Assembly (NCBI GenBank): GCA_000181795.3
Contig: CM012955.1
Location: 13,987,108-14,051,107 of the forward strand
DNA length: 64,000 bases
DNA from: Trichinella spiralis
Taxonomy: Eukaryota > Nematoda > Enoplea > Trichinellida > Trichinellidae
Direction of reading: 5' to 3'
In this document: piece by piece, positions 23,701 to 35,243 of the stretch
Layout of the letters: each line of letters begins with the position of its first letter
How positions within the stretch are numbered: position 1 is the first letter of the stretch
Program-made: the position numbers and the translations under genes
Notes under the pieces: model-generated
Database searches by the model: none
What the model was told of the DNA's origin: nothing
What the model saw: only the letters and a program-made list of their open reading frames with translations

Positions 23701-25731
23701 TATAACATGACATAAACTTACATTTACGGGAAGCACGACAGAAGCAAAGAATGCTTTCTTGAATTGAAATGAATTGAATTGTAGTGAAGTGAAATAAATC
23801 AAAGCTAGAGCTCTGTTTAATTTTCACAAACTTTTTACAGCCAGTGCAATCTAGACGTAGATTATTGATAGAAGCCGTAGTTGAAATTAATTGAAAAATT
23901 AACAGAACAAAAAGGTTTTAGCACAGTGTAAGCTGTTGGGCAAAGTCGTGGTATTCGATGATTGATTGAACTACAAAATGTAAAACACTCGAGGTGAAAG
24001 GACAGCAACGACTAGATTTGCTACAACGGCTTCGTTTTGCATGCTCGTGCTCATGCTTCCTGCCTGCCTGCCTGCCTGCCTGCTTGCTGCCATTGGCTGT
24101 GTACGAGATTTGACCAATGGTCGGCGAAGTGTGGGAAGCAAAAAATTTTTTTCATTGGCATAGTTATTCTGCTTATTTTTCATTTCAACTAAACTAAACA
24201 GTTCACTAATTAACTCCACCATAAACAGACAATAAATAATTCAACATTTGAAAGCGTATTTTCAAAATAAAACCGACGAATAAAAGAGAGGCAATTGGAA
24301 ATGAAACTTTGTCGTTAAATCCGTTAATAGAAATAACCATACGTAATTTTGCAATGCAAATGTTCAGATGCACAAACAGAGTGAGCAAAATGCACATGCT
24401 AAATTATTAAAATGAAATTTTAATTATAATAATTAATTTGTTAATATAATCAATGGGTGAATTCGTGCAGTTTTTAAAATTGTTAGTGTTGGTAAAACAA
24501 AAAGCCAATAAATCACTCGAGTAAATCCGTTATATTTGGTCGAGATATTTTACGTGCTATATGGAAATTTGAATACATTTTTGCCCGACAATTCAAATGC
24601 TTTACATGCATGCATGTTGATTAAAGTTGACCGATTTTTGCATAAATTGTGTGCACATTATTCGATTGAATTTTACGATTCAAGCAGAACAGTTCGAATA
24701 GTTCGATTTTATGTAAGCGGAATATGCCCAAGATTGAACATAATAAATCATGAAAGTTTGCAGAAAGTTTAAAAAATATTCATACTCATGAACTGAAAGT
24801 TCAGAACAGTAAGTAAAAAACAGATTTTTAAAAACGGATACTATTGCAAATGCACTATGCAAATGAGCAAATAAATGAACTTTCTTTTTTCAAATCAACC
24901 CGCAACTACTACTGATGCAATCGGTGTCTATTTTCCAATTCCGAATCAATCATACGAACAGTTAATTCCCTTTTTACACAAAGTCAATGAATTATAATTA
25001 TTATTTGAAAAAAAAAATTTATTTTTATTTTTTGAAAAACGTTTCTCTATGCTGAACCTGTATTGTGTTTTTACAGCTGCATGGCTTTCGTCGGATACAA
25101 ATGTTTGTTTGCCATGCTCAAGATTTGCACACAGTTTGTGATTACAAGGTATGTTTGCAGTTTATCAATATCTGACAAAAACTGCATAAGTAAATTATTT
25201 TACAATATCCACGATGCTCTATTATAAAAATTGTCAACTTTATAAGGACAACATTATTAGATATTTAAAATAGACTACCGTGTGGCGTCAGTGGAATTGT
25301 TTGTACCTTTGAAAAAGAGAAGGAAATGATTTGTGCAAAATTTGGTGAAAATGAACAATAGCAATGATAATTGCAATGCAAAAAGTACAGAGAAGAATAA
25401 AAATAAAAAAACAAATAAACAAAGCAATGAAACTTTTTACAACACAACAACTTAAAAGAGGAATAATAAGTTTGTTAGCTGTAAAACCGTACGTACGTAC
25501 CGTTTCAGTTTTGTCAGCAGAATCTTTGCACAACGAAGATACTATGGTCAGATTGGCATCCTTGGCAGTAGAATGCAACTGACCAGCTTTTGAAACAATT
25601 CCCGCTCTTTGATTGGCTCGTTTGGCACACTTTTGGTTAATTGAATGACGCGCTACACAGCCAAGACAAACAAGCAAAACCAACAAAACGAACAGCACAC
25701 AACCAATGGTCACTGCTACTTCCATAGTCAT
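20734..25731 (-). CDS. Synaptotagmin-like protein (TM + C2A + C2B), calcium ligands missing
   Basis: Exons in order: 25501-25731, 23224-23422, 22703-23163, 22494-22608, 21994-22199, 20734-20871; 449 aa, all junctions in phase. Residues about 6-27 form a transmembrane helix (VTIGCVLFVLLVLLVCLGCV) with juxtamembrane Cys that could be palmitoylated. A Ser/Thr-rich linker follows. C2A starts at GTIRLKLSYD and C2B at GELEVRLKYM. C2B has the polybasic strand (RVLKKKKTAAV) and the synaptotagmin C-terminal W-x9-W-H pattern (HWKSAIFYGNEMTSWHPIL). The five loop Asp residues of calcium-binding C2 domains are largely replaced: SDPYVK becomes AEVWIKV in C2B, and the loop-3 Asp cluster is absent in both domains. 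It therefore probably acts in calcium-independent membrane trafficking or tethering. The 23203-region intron is stop-free (see findings). The 2.1-kb first intron contains simple repeats and one odd exon-like block. Confidence 0.87.
24060..24083. repeat. (CTGC)6 microsatellite
   Basis: Six tandem CTGC units inside the first intron of the synaptotagmin-like gene. No coding role. Confidence 0.9.
25077..25148 (+). CDS. Orphan exon-like block opposite the synaptotagmin-like intron
   Basis: A 72-nt segment flanked by TTTTTACAG and AAG|GTATGT on the plus strand. It is open in phase 0 over 24 codons (LHGFRRIQMFVCHAQDLHTV...) and less AT-rich than its surroundings. No partner exons were found on this strand nearby, and the peptide matches no family I can name. 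It could be an exon of a nested gene, a relic, or chance. Confidence 0.3.
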
Positions 25732-25788
25732 ATTTTCACAGAAGATCAGCTAATATAGACTCTCAACTAAGGTAGAGAATAAGAAAAT

Positions 25789-25808
25789 AGAGAGAGAGAG
25801 AGAGAGAG
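25789..25808. repeat. (AG)10 microsatellite
   Basis: AG dinucleotide run about 60 nt upstream of the synaptotagmin-like start codon, within its probable promoter or 5' UTR. Confidence 0.85.
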
Positions 25809-26190
25809 AAAGAAAAATATACACCTTACCGTGATAAGGTTGAATTTTGAAAGATATTCAATTCTACTAAGAACTGCTTTTTAAACTGTTCAGTCCGATC
25901 AGCTTGGACTGTAAAAAGCATCCACTTGACGTTTCCTTCGCTAATCAGCCGTTTGACAATTCGCTAAAATTACGCTTCCCGTCAGCTCGCTGCTGCATAT
26001 TCAATGGAAAACCGTCAATCATCCCTGAACAATGTGCTAATCTGGCTAGTGTAATTTTAGCTGCCTTTCGCATTGTTATCAACCAGATCGTCTCCAAACG
26101 GCAGCTAAGATAATCGCGTGCATAACCCAAACGTTTATTCTCCCTCTCTCCCCCTCCCTCTCGCTCGCTCGCTTCTCTCTCCCTCCTGTA

Positions 26191-26270
26191 CACAATACAA
26201 TACAATACAATGCAATACAATACAAAACAATTCAATTCAATTCAATACAACAGAATACAATACAATAAAC
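26191..26270. repeat. ACAAT/ATTCA pentanucleotide tandem array
   Basis: About sixteen imperfect 5-nt units, first ACAAT then TTCAA/ACAAT variants, directly after a CT-rich tract (26140-26185). Non-coding. Confidence 0.85.
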
Positions 26271-26479
26271 AGAACAAAATACAACTAAATAAAATGCAAA
26301 TTACTTTATCTTGACTTTCCAAAATATATTGGAAAATATAAATGTAAAATACAAAATATATAAAAGCCAAAATACTTATAAGGATGATAAATTCGGATGT
26401 ATTTCTTGATTTGTAAAATTTATTTTTTCTTATTATTCTTTTAAAAACTGATGAATTAATTTTATACTTCAAAACGATG

Positions 26480-26731
26480 CCATGTTCTAAGCAATAGCAA
26501 TTTTTCCCGCAAAAAATTCAAAATTACGTAAACATCACCATCATAAAAGATTTGCATATGAAATAGCAGCGCATTTTGATTAAGCTAGAAATAATGTTTG
26601 CACAGCTGCTCGTCTGCAGGATAAGTACAGCTAGTCTGTCAGAGTTCTTTCTGTTTTAGATGAGAAAAATCAAAACATATTTACTACTATAACTACAACT
26701 TCAACTTCATATACAACAACAATAACAACAG

Positions 26732-26764
<33 letters not shown>

Positions 26765-29700
26765 TGGCTACTAATATTGGAGGAATAATCGAATATGTTA
26801 TACAGAAGTCTTCCTCATATTAAAACTTGATCAATCCGTTTCAGGATTAATTGATTCAACAAAGTGTGACCTTCTATCATGTGCATAAAATATAATATTA
26901 AATGTTCATCGAGTTTTCAGTATAACTGAAGCGCTGCTATTGGTATAATAAACAAAGAAATCGAATGAAAAGAATTGAAGTTGAATGAAAAATATTCATA
27001 AATAAAATAAAATTAAATAAAATAAATAAATATATATTATATGTATATATGAATATAGTATGTATGGTCATGTATGTGTGTATATATGAAGTGGTATGAA
27101 ATTAAAGGCTCTTTCTTATAATTGCCGAAAATTGCCACTCAAATGTGCGATATTAAATGCCTCGAAGCTAATCAATGTAATAAATGTTGCCATGAAATTC
27201 ACACATGATGACACCGCTTGCCATCAGTAGAATAATTAAATAATATTGATATATTTTCCAAGCAGAATTGCAAGCAAACTGTGTCGTTCAGTTACTTTTG
27301 TTTCTGTATGTTGATTAATATTAATTGATTATATTATTCTTTGTTTATTATTCTTTTTTATTTTTAATTGTATAAAATTTTACAATGAATATCAGCAAAA
27401 GAATATCCTCACACTAAATGAAGAACTAATATAATAAATAATGTCCATGTTATTTTTTTAAGATCAACGACAAGAAACGTCCATTCATTGATATTCATTC
27501 ATTCACAGACTTAATGTGTTTTATTCAGATAGTGGAAATTTGAACAAACAACACAACACTACCATGACAATTGCTGAAACATCACGTCACGTGTATGCGG
27601 GTGCGTCTGTGTTATTTTAACAAAGCTTTCCAAATACAACTACAAACTGCACAATGTATGCTTTAACTGTATGGTTTTCATGTCCACCTTTAAGCATTAT
27701 AAAAAAAGCTCTCTGTCAATTAATTTACCCAAGGTACCATCACTCTGCCCTGAAGCACACATCCTACATTTAAAAAACCAAACAAACGAAAATATAGCAT
27801 ATATTTTTCTACAGTATTCAATTGATAAAATTTGATAATCATTTTTTTAATATTGATCAACTTTTATAATGCGATTTTCAAGATAAAAATTTTTAGTCCA
27901 AAATAATTTACTCAATAAGAAGTGGAAATATTTGTCATATTAAGTTATATTTCTGGCATTTAAAAATATAATAAATAAGACGATGATGAAACACAGCATA
28001 ATAGTAGTGCCCTTACAATTTTATTATTATACACAAAATTACCCAGAATATACAATTATAAAATAAAATGCTCATAGCTCAAAAGAAGAACATTAATTTG
28101 TGAGGTTGATATGTATAATTTAAAAAATTACTATTTATCAGGCATAAAGTGTAAGCCAAAGAAAGAGAATCATCAGTCGATGATTTGCAATTTGATTGAA
28201 TTATTAAACAAAAAATAATAAATTAATAAATAAAAATAGATAATTAATTAATAATGCTATGAAAATACTTCAATTTACCTCTAAAAGTTTATTTTCATGA
28301 AATGCACAAAATAACAAATCTTGATTTGAAACCAACAGAAAGGAAGGAAAATACAGCAAGCTTAAATATAAGAAATACTTCACCACTTCATTTCATCCAT
28401 TTATATAGTGGAAAATTTTCAATGTGAAAAGTGTAAAACGTGGAATGTAATTCATCAGATGTAATAAATGTGCTTTGAAAGACGAATTTTATTGCTACTG
28501 TTAGTCAGTCATATTGTTGTTATTGTTATAAATTGCATTTAATGGCAGACAATTCCTACTGACATTGTTCTCATTCAAGCAGCATTCAAACAAAGCTTTT
28601 TAATGTTTTTTGAAAAATATCAAACTTATTCTTCATTTGTGTGATATCACTTTACATTAATGTTTATACTGTATAACAGAATAGAATATAAAATAAAATA
28701 AAATATACTAACGCGTAAAAGAATAATATGCAAATACGTAATACAGTTTTTATTTGTTACTATAAAATTTACGTCACTGCTTTTGTAAAAAAAATTAAAA
28801 CTTTCAATTATTCCAAATTGAAAAAGCTCATTAAGTCGGTAGAACTGTTATGCAAATCAGAATAAATGAATAATTAATTGAAAAATAAGTTCAAAGAATT
28901 TGATCTATCGAACACTAACTTTTCACAAATATAAAATCTATTATTGAAGATCTGAGAAAAGACATTGTCATTTGTATATTGAAAATTAAAATAACATAAT
29001 AAAATTTCGATTATTTGCTGAGTAAATGTAACTGGAACATCAAGCAACTTTTGTACATTCGATTGAATTAGAATACAGAAAAAACATTAAAGACATTTTT
29101 ATTAATACGGACAAAAAGCAACTTCCGCTTCCATTTGTTTTTGCTTTCTTCCATATATGCAAATTTTTCATAATAACAACATTGAATATGCCTATTTTGT
29201 GCTAATTCGATTAGTTAATTCTGCCGAACGCTTGAACAAACAAAACAGTAATACTAGAAGGATGAAAATTCCAAGTTATCATTGCTATTTATGTTACTTG
29301 AATTACTTGAATGTTACCTGAAACTATGCGTGATGCCTAGTAAAATGCAAATAATATACAGTTTAATAAAGTAAAAATGTTGTAAAATCAGCTATATTAA
29401 AAAAAGATATACAGTTTTATGTTTTTGATGATTTGAATTGAAAAAACGTGACAAAAGAAAAGCATTGTTGTTCAAATGTTGATCACGAAGAGAAGAACGT
29501 TGATTATTGAAGTATCGCATTGAAAAAAAATTCAAATAAATATTGAACAATATTAGAATTTGTCTATTCACAATGAAATAAGAATATATTCAAATATACT
29601 TTTCATTTAAAAAAAACTGTTCTTCAACTCAAATTGGAAAAAAACTGAAATCATGTACAAAATATCCTCCATTCAATTATCACATTGCATTTGTGAGAAA

Positions 29701-30080
29701 TGAAAAAAAATTTTAAGAAAAAACATTATTATCAAAGAATAAAAAATATAAAATTAATAAATTGAAAATAATAATTTATAATTAAAATTAAAAAAAAAAC
29801 TTACCTTACAACAACAACAGATGAAAAGAAAGCCGCAACTGTTGATGTAATAATAATATTCAATGAACCAAAAGTGGCTGATCATGATTATAGCTTGTCG
29901 TAAAGTGAACGTGACTAATCACTTTGACGTCACTTAGTAAATCTTGCGGGTACAAGTTGCTTTTGGAATTGTTCATTGTAAAGCATCGAACGTGGATTAT
30001 CAAAGCCCAAATGGGCATCTCATTGGCCATCTCCGTGCCTAATTTTTCTCCCGTCATATAATTACTTAACATCCCGGAGC
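26480..30080. other. Gene-poor AT-rich stretch
   Basis: Dense stops in all frames, homopolymer runs and short A/T repeats. A CTA/ACT triplet run lies at 26736-26764. I see no supported exon, RNA gene or mobile element. It probably holds regulatory sequence for the synaptotagmin-like gene. Confidence 0.5.
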
Positions 30081-30084
30081 GTGA

Positions 30085-30720
30085 TTATTTCCCCAAAGCT
30101 GGCCTGTTTCGATTTTTCTGGCGTCGCTAAAGAAATAAAAAGCATCCCGTTAGCGTCCAGGATATGAAATTTCCAGAAATTAAGAACTGCAAATGAGAGG
30201 AGAAACTCACTTTCAGTTTGGCGAAAGCAGTGATGAAAATTGGCTAAAATTGCCACCAAGCTTGAATTGCTGTTCAATACACAATCATACATGCTTGCAT
30301 GCATGCATGCCTACATACATGCATACATAATACATATGCATATATATATATATATACAGTTGAACAGAATCAATAGTGAAAAATTCACTTTTCAATCAGA
30401 GAAGAAAACACGTACGATTTCGAAAATTCTAATAATTTATATCACCGTCCGTCCCTCAGCGTGCAACACTTCCCTTCTAATTTGTTCTTCCGTTCTTAAT
30501 ACCATTTGTTGACCAACCAAATCCAATAAACAAAGCAAACAAAAGTAAGCGCATTTTAATATGCAAATAATCACTTGTTCTTTCACGTGGACGTCGGTGT
30601 GCAATTTCAAACTGAAGCAAAAAGACAGACAACTTATGCAAATTATGCCAAATATACGGTGGTGCTTTCGATTTGGATATTTGCGCATTAGGCATGGCAA
30701 ACGACAATCCTATTTGTCCT
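30085..30720 (-). CDS. Cluster of possible exons, unassigned
   Basis: A locally less AT-rich block inside a long gene desert. On the minus strand a 33-nt segment (30211-30243: AG|CCAATTTTC...AAA|GTGAGT, reading PIFITAFAKLK) is followed after a short intron by an AG-bounded segment (30085-30126) reading RRQKNRNRPALGK then stop, phase-compatible. Further upstream, about 30630-30715 is open and reads QIGLSFAMPNAQISK. I recognise no family. These may be the end of an undetected small gene or conserved non-coding DNA. Confidence 0.25.
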
Positions 30721-30749
30721 AGTGTTTGTTATTTGAAAAAGGCAAAACT

Positions 30750-33700
30750 GGCGTTCACCTTACAAATATGAGCATGATAATTGCATAAATACAGCATATA
30801 TTATATACATGTGTGTTGAGAATATGAAAAATGAATACAATTTAATGAATATATTATTACCATTAATGTTATTTAAAATGAAAATTTTCATTTCGGTTGT
30901 TGAAACCAGTAAAATTTTCAGCTTGAAGAAAGCTAGCTTCTATGTGGAATGTTCCACAATGGACTAATCTGTTGAACTAGAAGCGATAAAATAGATATTT
31001 TCAAATACGAGGCAAGGTAGTTTTAAAATGGCTGATGCAGCAGTCTTCATCAGTGATGAGCAAGCTGTAAAAAATCAAATTTTCTTAAATGGAAACTGAT
31101 TGAAAAGCAAATGCGATTATTAACAAATGGAAAGGTGTGCAAAGCAAGCAACTGTTGGTTTATAAATAACTTTTCAAAACCAAAACAAAAAATATATCAA
31201 TAGTTATATGCCAGTATTTACCATAGCAACGGCATAAAATTGCAAAAAAAAACAAAACAAGCGTTATTAAAAGTGAAAGTGTTAGGAAAAGTTTATTCAG
31301 AACTGCTTTTCTACAAGATGGAAAATAATCATCAGAATATGCAGTGCAGCGTGAGCAGTAGTTGAAAAGAAAAAGAAATTTCTTTTAATGTTCTAAAATA
31401 ATACATAAAGTACATGTAAAATTAAGATCGATGTCATTGACAACAAAGCAGTTTGTTAAAATAAATTATGCCATTAACGTGATAAATAACGTAAAACATT
31501 TCAACAGTATATATATATATATATATATGTATATTGTTTCATTATTAAAATCCATATTTTCACTATTTGGGATATATATTATTCAAATGTCAGTTTACGC
31601 ATTTCATTTCTTTTCAATTGTCAGAATTGGAAATTGATTTCAAAAAATGCCCATAAATGTTATATAACACATAATAAAATGCAAGTTAACTTGGTATTTT
31701 ATTGTTTCCGCGTTGCAAAGTATAGTATAGTATAATATAATATAGTATATAGTTGTTTTGTGTTGATTTCATTTGATCAAGCTTTTGCTAGCTCAATTCC
31801 CGACGGCAAAATCAACATTTTCATTATTACTTTATTCAAAATGGAATGCTGAATTTTGAATTCTCTTTTCGAATCATAATTCATCTCATGGCGCACACAT
31901 TCATAATCGTCATATGGAAGAAGATAATCGGCTCACCTAATTAACTAACGGTCAATTAAACTGCCGGAGATGATACTTCGATTCTATTCTACCAGTGAAC
32001 ATTTCCATCTGTGATTATATTATACAGCCGTAATAAACAGCTTTTGAAAATGAATGACACTACATACAGCCTTGAAGAAAACGACTAAACAGATGCTAAA
32101 TAAATAATTTTTGGACAAATCTGTTGTCTACATGTCAAAGGGATCACTTTTGAAATAAACAGTCACAAAATGTTGAACAAGCAGTGAACAGGCGAGCTTT
32201 TTGTTTTATTAAAATTTCAACCGCCACGTTGAGGCAACAATAATAACAAACTAATTCGATGCTTTGAAGATTTTCTCTTCTTCAACAAAGCCGACCACTT
32301 TCACTTTGTCCTCCCTCTGAATCGGCACTGCTCAAAGTAATTATTTGCTCAATCTGCTCTATTGAAAGTAACTTGAATCAGATTTCAAGCTCACTGATAT
32401 GACAGGCAGGCAGTGTTTTCACGATAATTGCTTTTGAAAATGTGATCAACAGTTGCATTCAGAAAAAAACAGAATATTTCTATTACATTAATTCAAAACA
32501 CTTCCTCATTTTCATGAAGTATGAAAATTAAAAAAAAATAATAATCTGTTCACAATATTGATCTAGTTATCACGAGAAAACGAATCACAGACGTGTGCAA
32601 ATGTGAAAATGCAAAAATAAATGAGCTGTTGTTGTAAAATTTTATCCCAAAGTAAAACCATCGTATCATTTAAAATTAAATACAATACATTGACGTAATG
32701 TGAAAAACATTTCGCATTTATGCTAATTTATACATTGCCACAGTTTTGTTCGAATTGAAAACATTTCAATTAACATGCATGATATAGATATATTTAGAAA
32801 ATGTCGAAGAAAAAGTTTTATATCCTAATTAAATATATTCATATGAGTGAATAAAAATGAATAGTTTTTTAATCAGGAACGATTTAATTGAACCATTCAC
32901 AGAAATGCAAAGCATAGAAGTTAAGAAAAAAAGTAATAAATAATACTGTTGGTTGATAAAAGTGAAAAATAAAAGTCCGTTCGAAAATTTGCATAAAACA
33001 AAAAAGCTCACAACTACTTACAACAAAATTACAAAATGGCATTCTGCTTTACAAATTGTTCTCGTTTCATTTGGTGGTGGTAAATTTTGTGCAAATGGAT
33101 TATTTCGATTGAGAAAGTGAAATCTATTGACGCTGAGTTGTGTTGTTGCTTTGAAGAGAAAAGATGATGCAAAATGATGATGATGATGATGAGCAGCAAG
33201 CAGTGTTTACGCAATAATAATTGAAAGCAAAAGATTGGAAATATATTTTGATATAATCGAATGTGAACAGAAATTTCCCCCCAATCAAATCATCCATGAA
33301 TAAATAATAAATCGAATTTACTATTACTATTTATTTATTCGTAAATGTCAGTTTTTCTCATTTGTAGTCTTTTCTTTTTTTTTGTTTTACAAAATACAAA
33401 AGAGGAAAAGTAATATTATGAATATATTTATATATGTCTGCTTTGTACCGGTAAGAATATTTTGAAATTTATTAAATTATACTTTTCTCTTGTCAGAAAT
33501 GTTTATCATGAATAAAAATCAAATGGATGAAAACTGTTGAATGAAGCTATGAATGTGGATATGTTCTGTCATATATAATGAGTTGTATTTTGCATTTTGA
33601 AACATACGAACAGAAACAAAAGCAATTCATAAATTTGTAAAAAAATTTTTTCCTCGTATGCATAGAAAGCCTCTATCCTGGGAAAGTGTACGATGAACTG

Positions 33701-34700
33701 TTTGCTCTGTTAGGCATTTCTGATTGAATGAAACTTTGCCATTGAACATGATTCACAAATGGGCAAATGACGACGTATTAAAATATCAATCCACGCACAG
33801 CTTCACTGCAAGCAGGATGATTCTGCTAAGAATGAATGAATGAATGGAACTTTGCATACATATTGTTGCAGATCCACTGTTGCTATTGCCGCGGTGACGA
33901 TGGTGCTTTTAAATAAATTACTTTTTCACTTTCTGCCAACAGCAATCAGTCTTTCGGAAATAATTGCCCATAAAGCTCTCCCGTACAAAAAAAAGTCCCA
34001 CGCTGTGCAACTTGCATAACTTTGAACAATAAATCTGCAACAATTCTTTTTCTACTTATTACTCTCATCAAATATCCCACATGTCATGTCAATCAATCAA
34101 CTAACTGTTTGATGAGCAAAAGAAACGAAAAACAAAATTCATCCTATTCAATGTGTAAAATTCTTTTAAAAAAAATTTTTCCCATTTTTCAATAGCAGAA
34201 ATGGAAAAAAAACTGCATTTCAACATTATCCATTATATAAATCTCTTTTTTGTACGATCGATTATTCTGTATTTATAATTTATTTATTTAATTTTCAAAT
34301 GAAAAAACTATTTTCAATAAAATTGTCCCAAAATGAGAAGATGATGATGACAAAAAAATAATAAACTTAATATACAAATTTTCTGTCCATCATTGTGTCA
34401 TATGATTTGATTATTCACAATTACTGTATTTATGTTATATTGTGCATTATTGATGTAAAATTGAAATCAAATCGGTCGAATTAAGCTTACTTGAACAGAA
34501 AAAAGCAATGGCAAAAATTTCAGTTGCAATACAATGCAATCATCACAGAGACAAACAGACGGACGGAGATGCTTTTTTTGAAAAACAATATCCAACCAAC
34601 TTCGTTTATCCCTCTCAAAACACTGCTTCGTCTCGACTTTCAAAACAGCTCTCTACTAGGATAACGCACAACAATCTATGCATAATAAATACATACAATC
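30750..34700. other. Gene-poor AT-rich stretch
   Basis: Contains an AT tract (31508-31528), many homopolymers and ATG-poor frames. I see no supported gene or mobile element. Confidence 0.5.
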
Positions 34701-34900
34701 AATTTTGATGAGTTGGAAACAAAATAATTAAACTAATTAAAGAGCTGCAAGATGTTCTGAGCTTGTAGGTTTGGTTGCCTGTATTCAACCGATTGCATTA
34801 CAATGCAAAGATATACTGATTGTTTCAGTTGTTGGAAAACTGTGTTCGATTGCATCGAATTATTCTGAAACCGAATATCGCCGAACGAACGTACAAACCT

Positions 34901-34910
34901 TTTATTTATT
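34901..34910 (-). terminator. Likely poly(A) signal of the PTB gene
   Basis: AATAAATAAA on the minus strand, 334 nt downstream of the PTB stop codon; the first AATAAA-type element I see in the 3' UTR direction. Confidence 0.45.
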
Positions 34911-35243
34911 TCACAATAGAAAATTTGAATAAATACATACTTTCCAAAACAGTAGTGATGAACAAAACGAATGTTATTTTCAAAATGAATAAATGCTGCA
35001 TACAAAATTGCAAAACCAAAATCGCAAATCAACGGATGATGATTCCATAATCTGTGGGATATTGTTTTTCATCCGGAAAAACTATGAGTAAAAAAATATA
35101 CAGCAAAAATTATCATTGCAGTTATTGACAACAACTGTACTATTGCATTGAAGATAATACAAAGAGAAAAGAAGAAAAATATACAAGCCACAAACTGTAC
35201 GTGAAAACTAGCCAAGAAGCAACAGCAATTGTGATGATGATGA

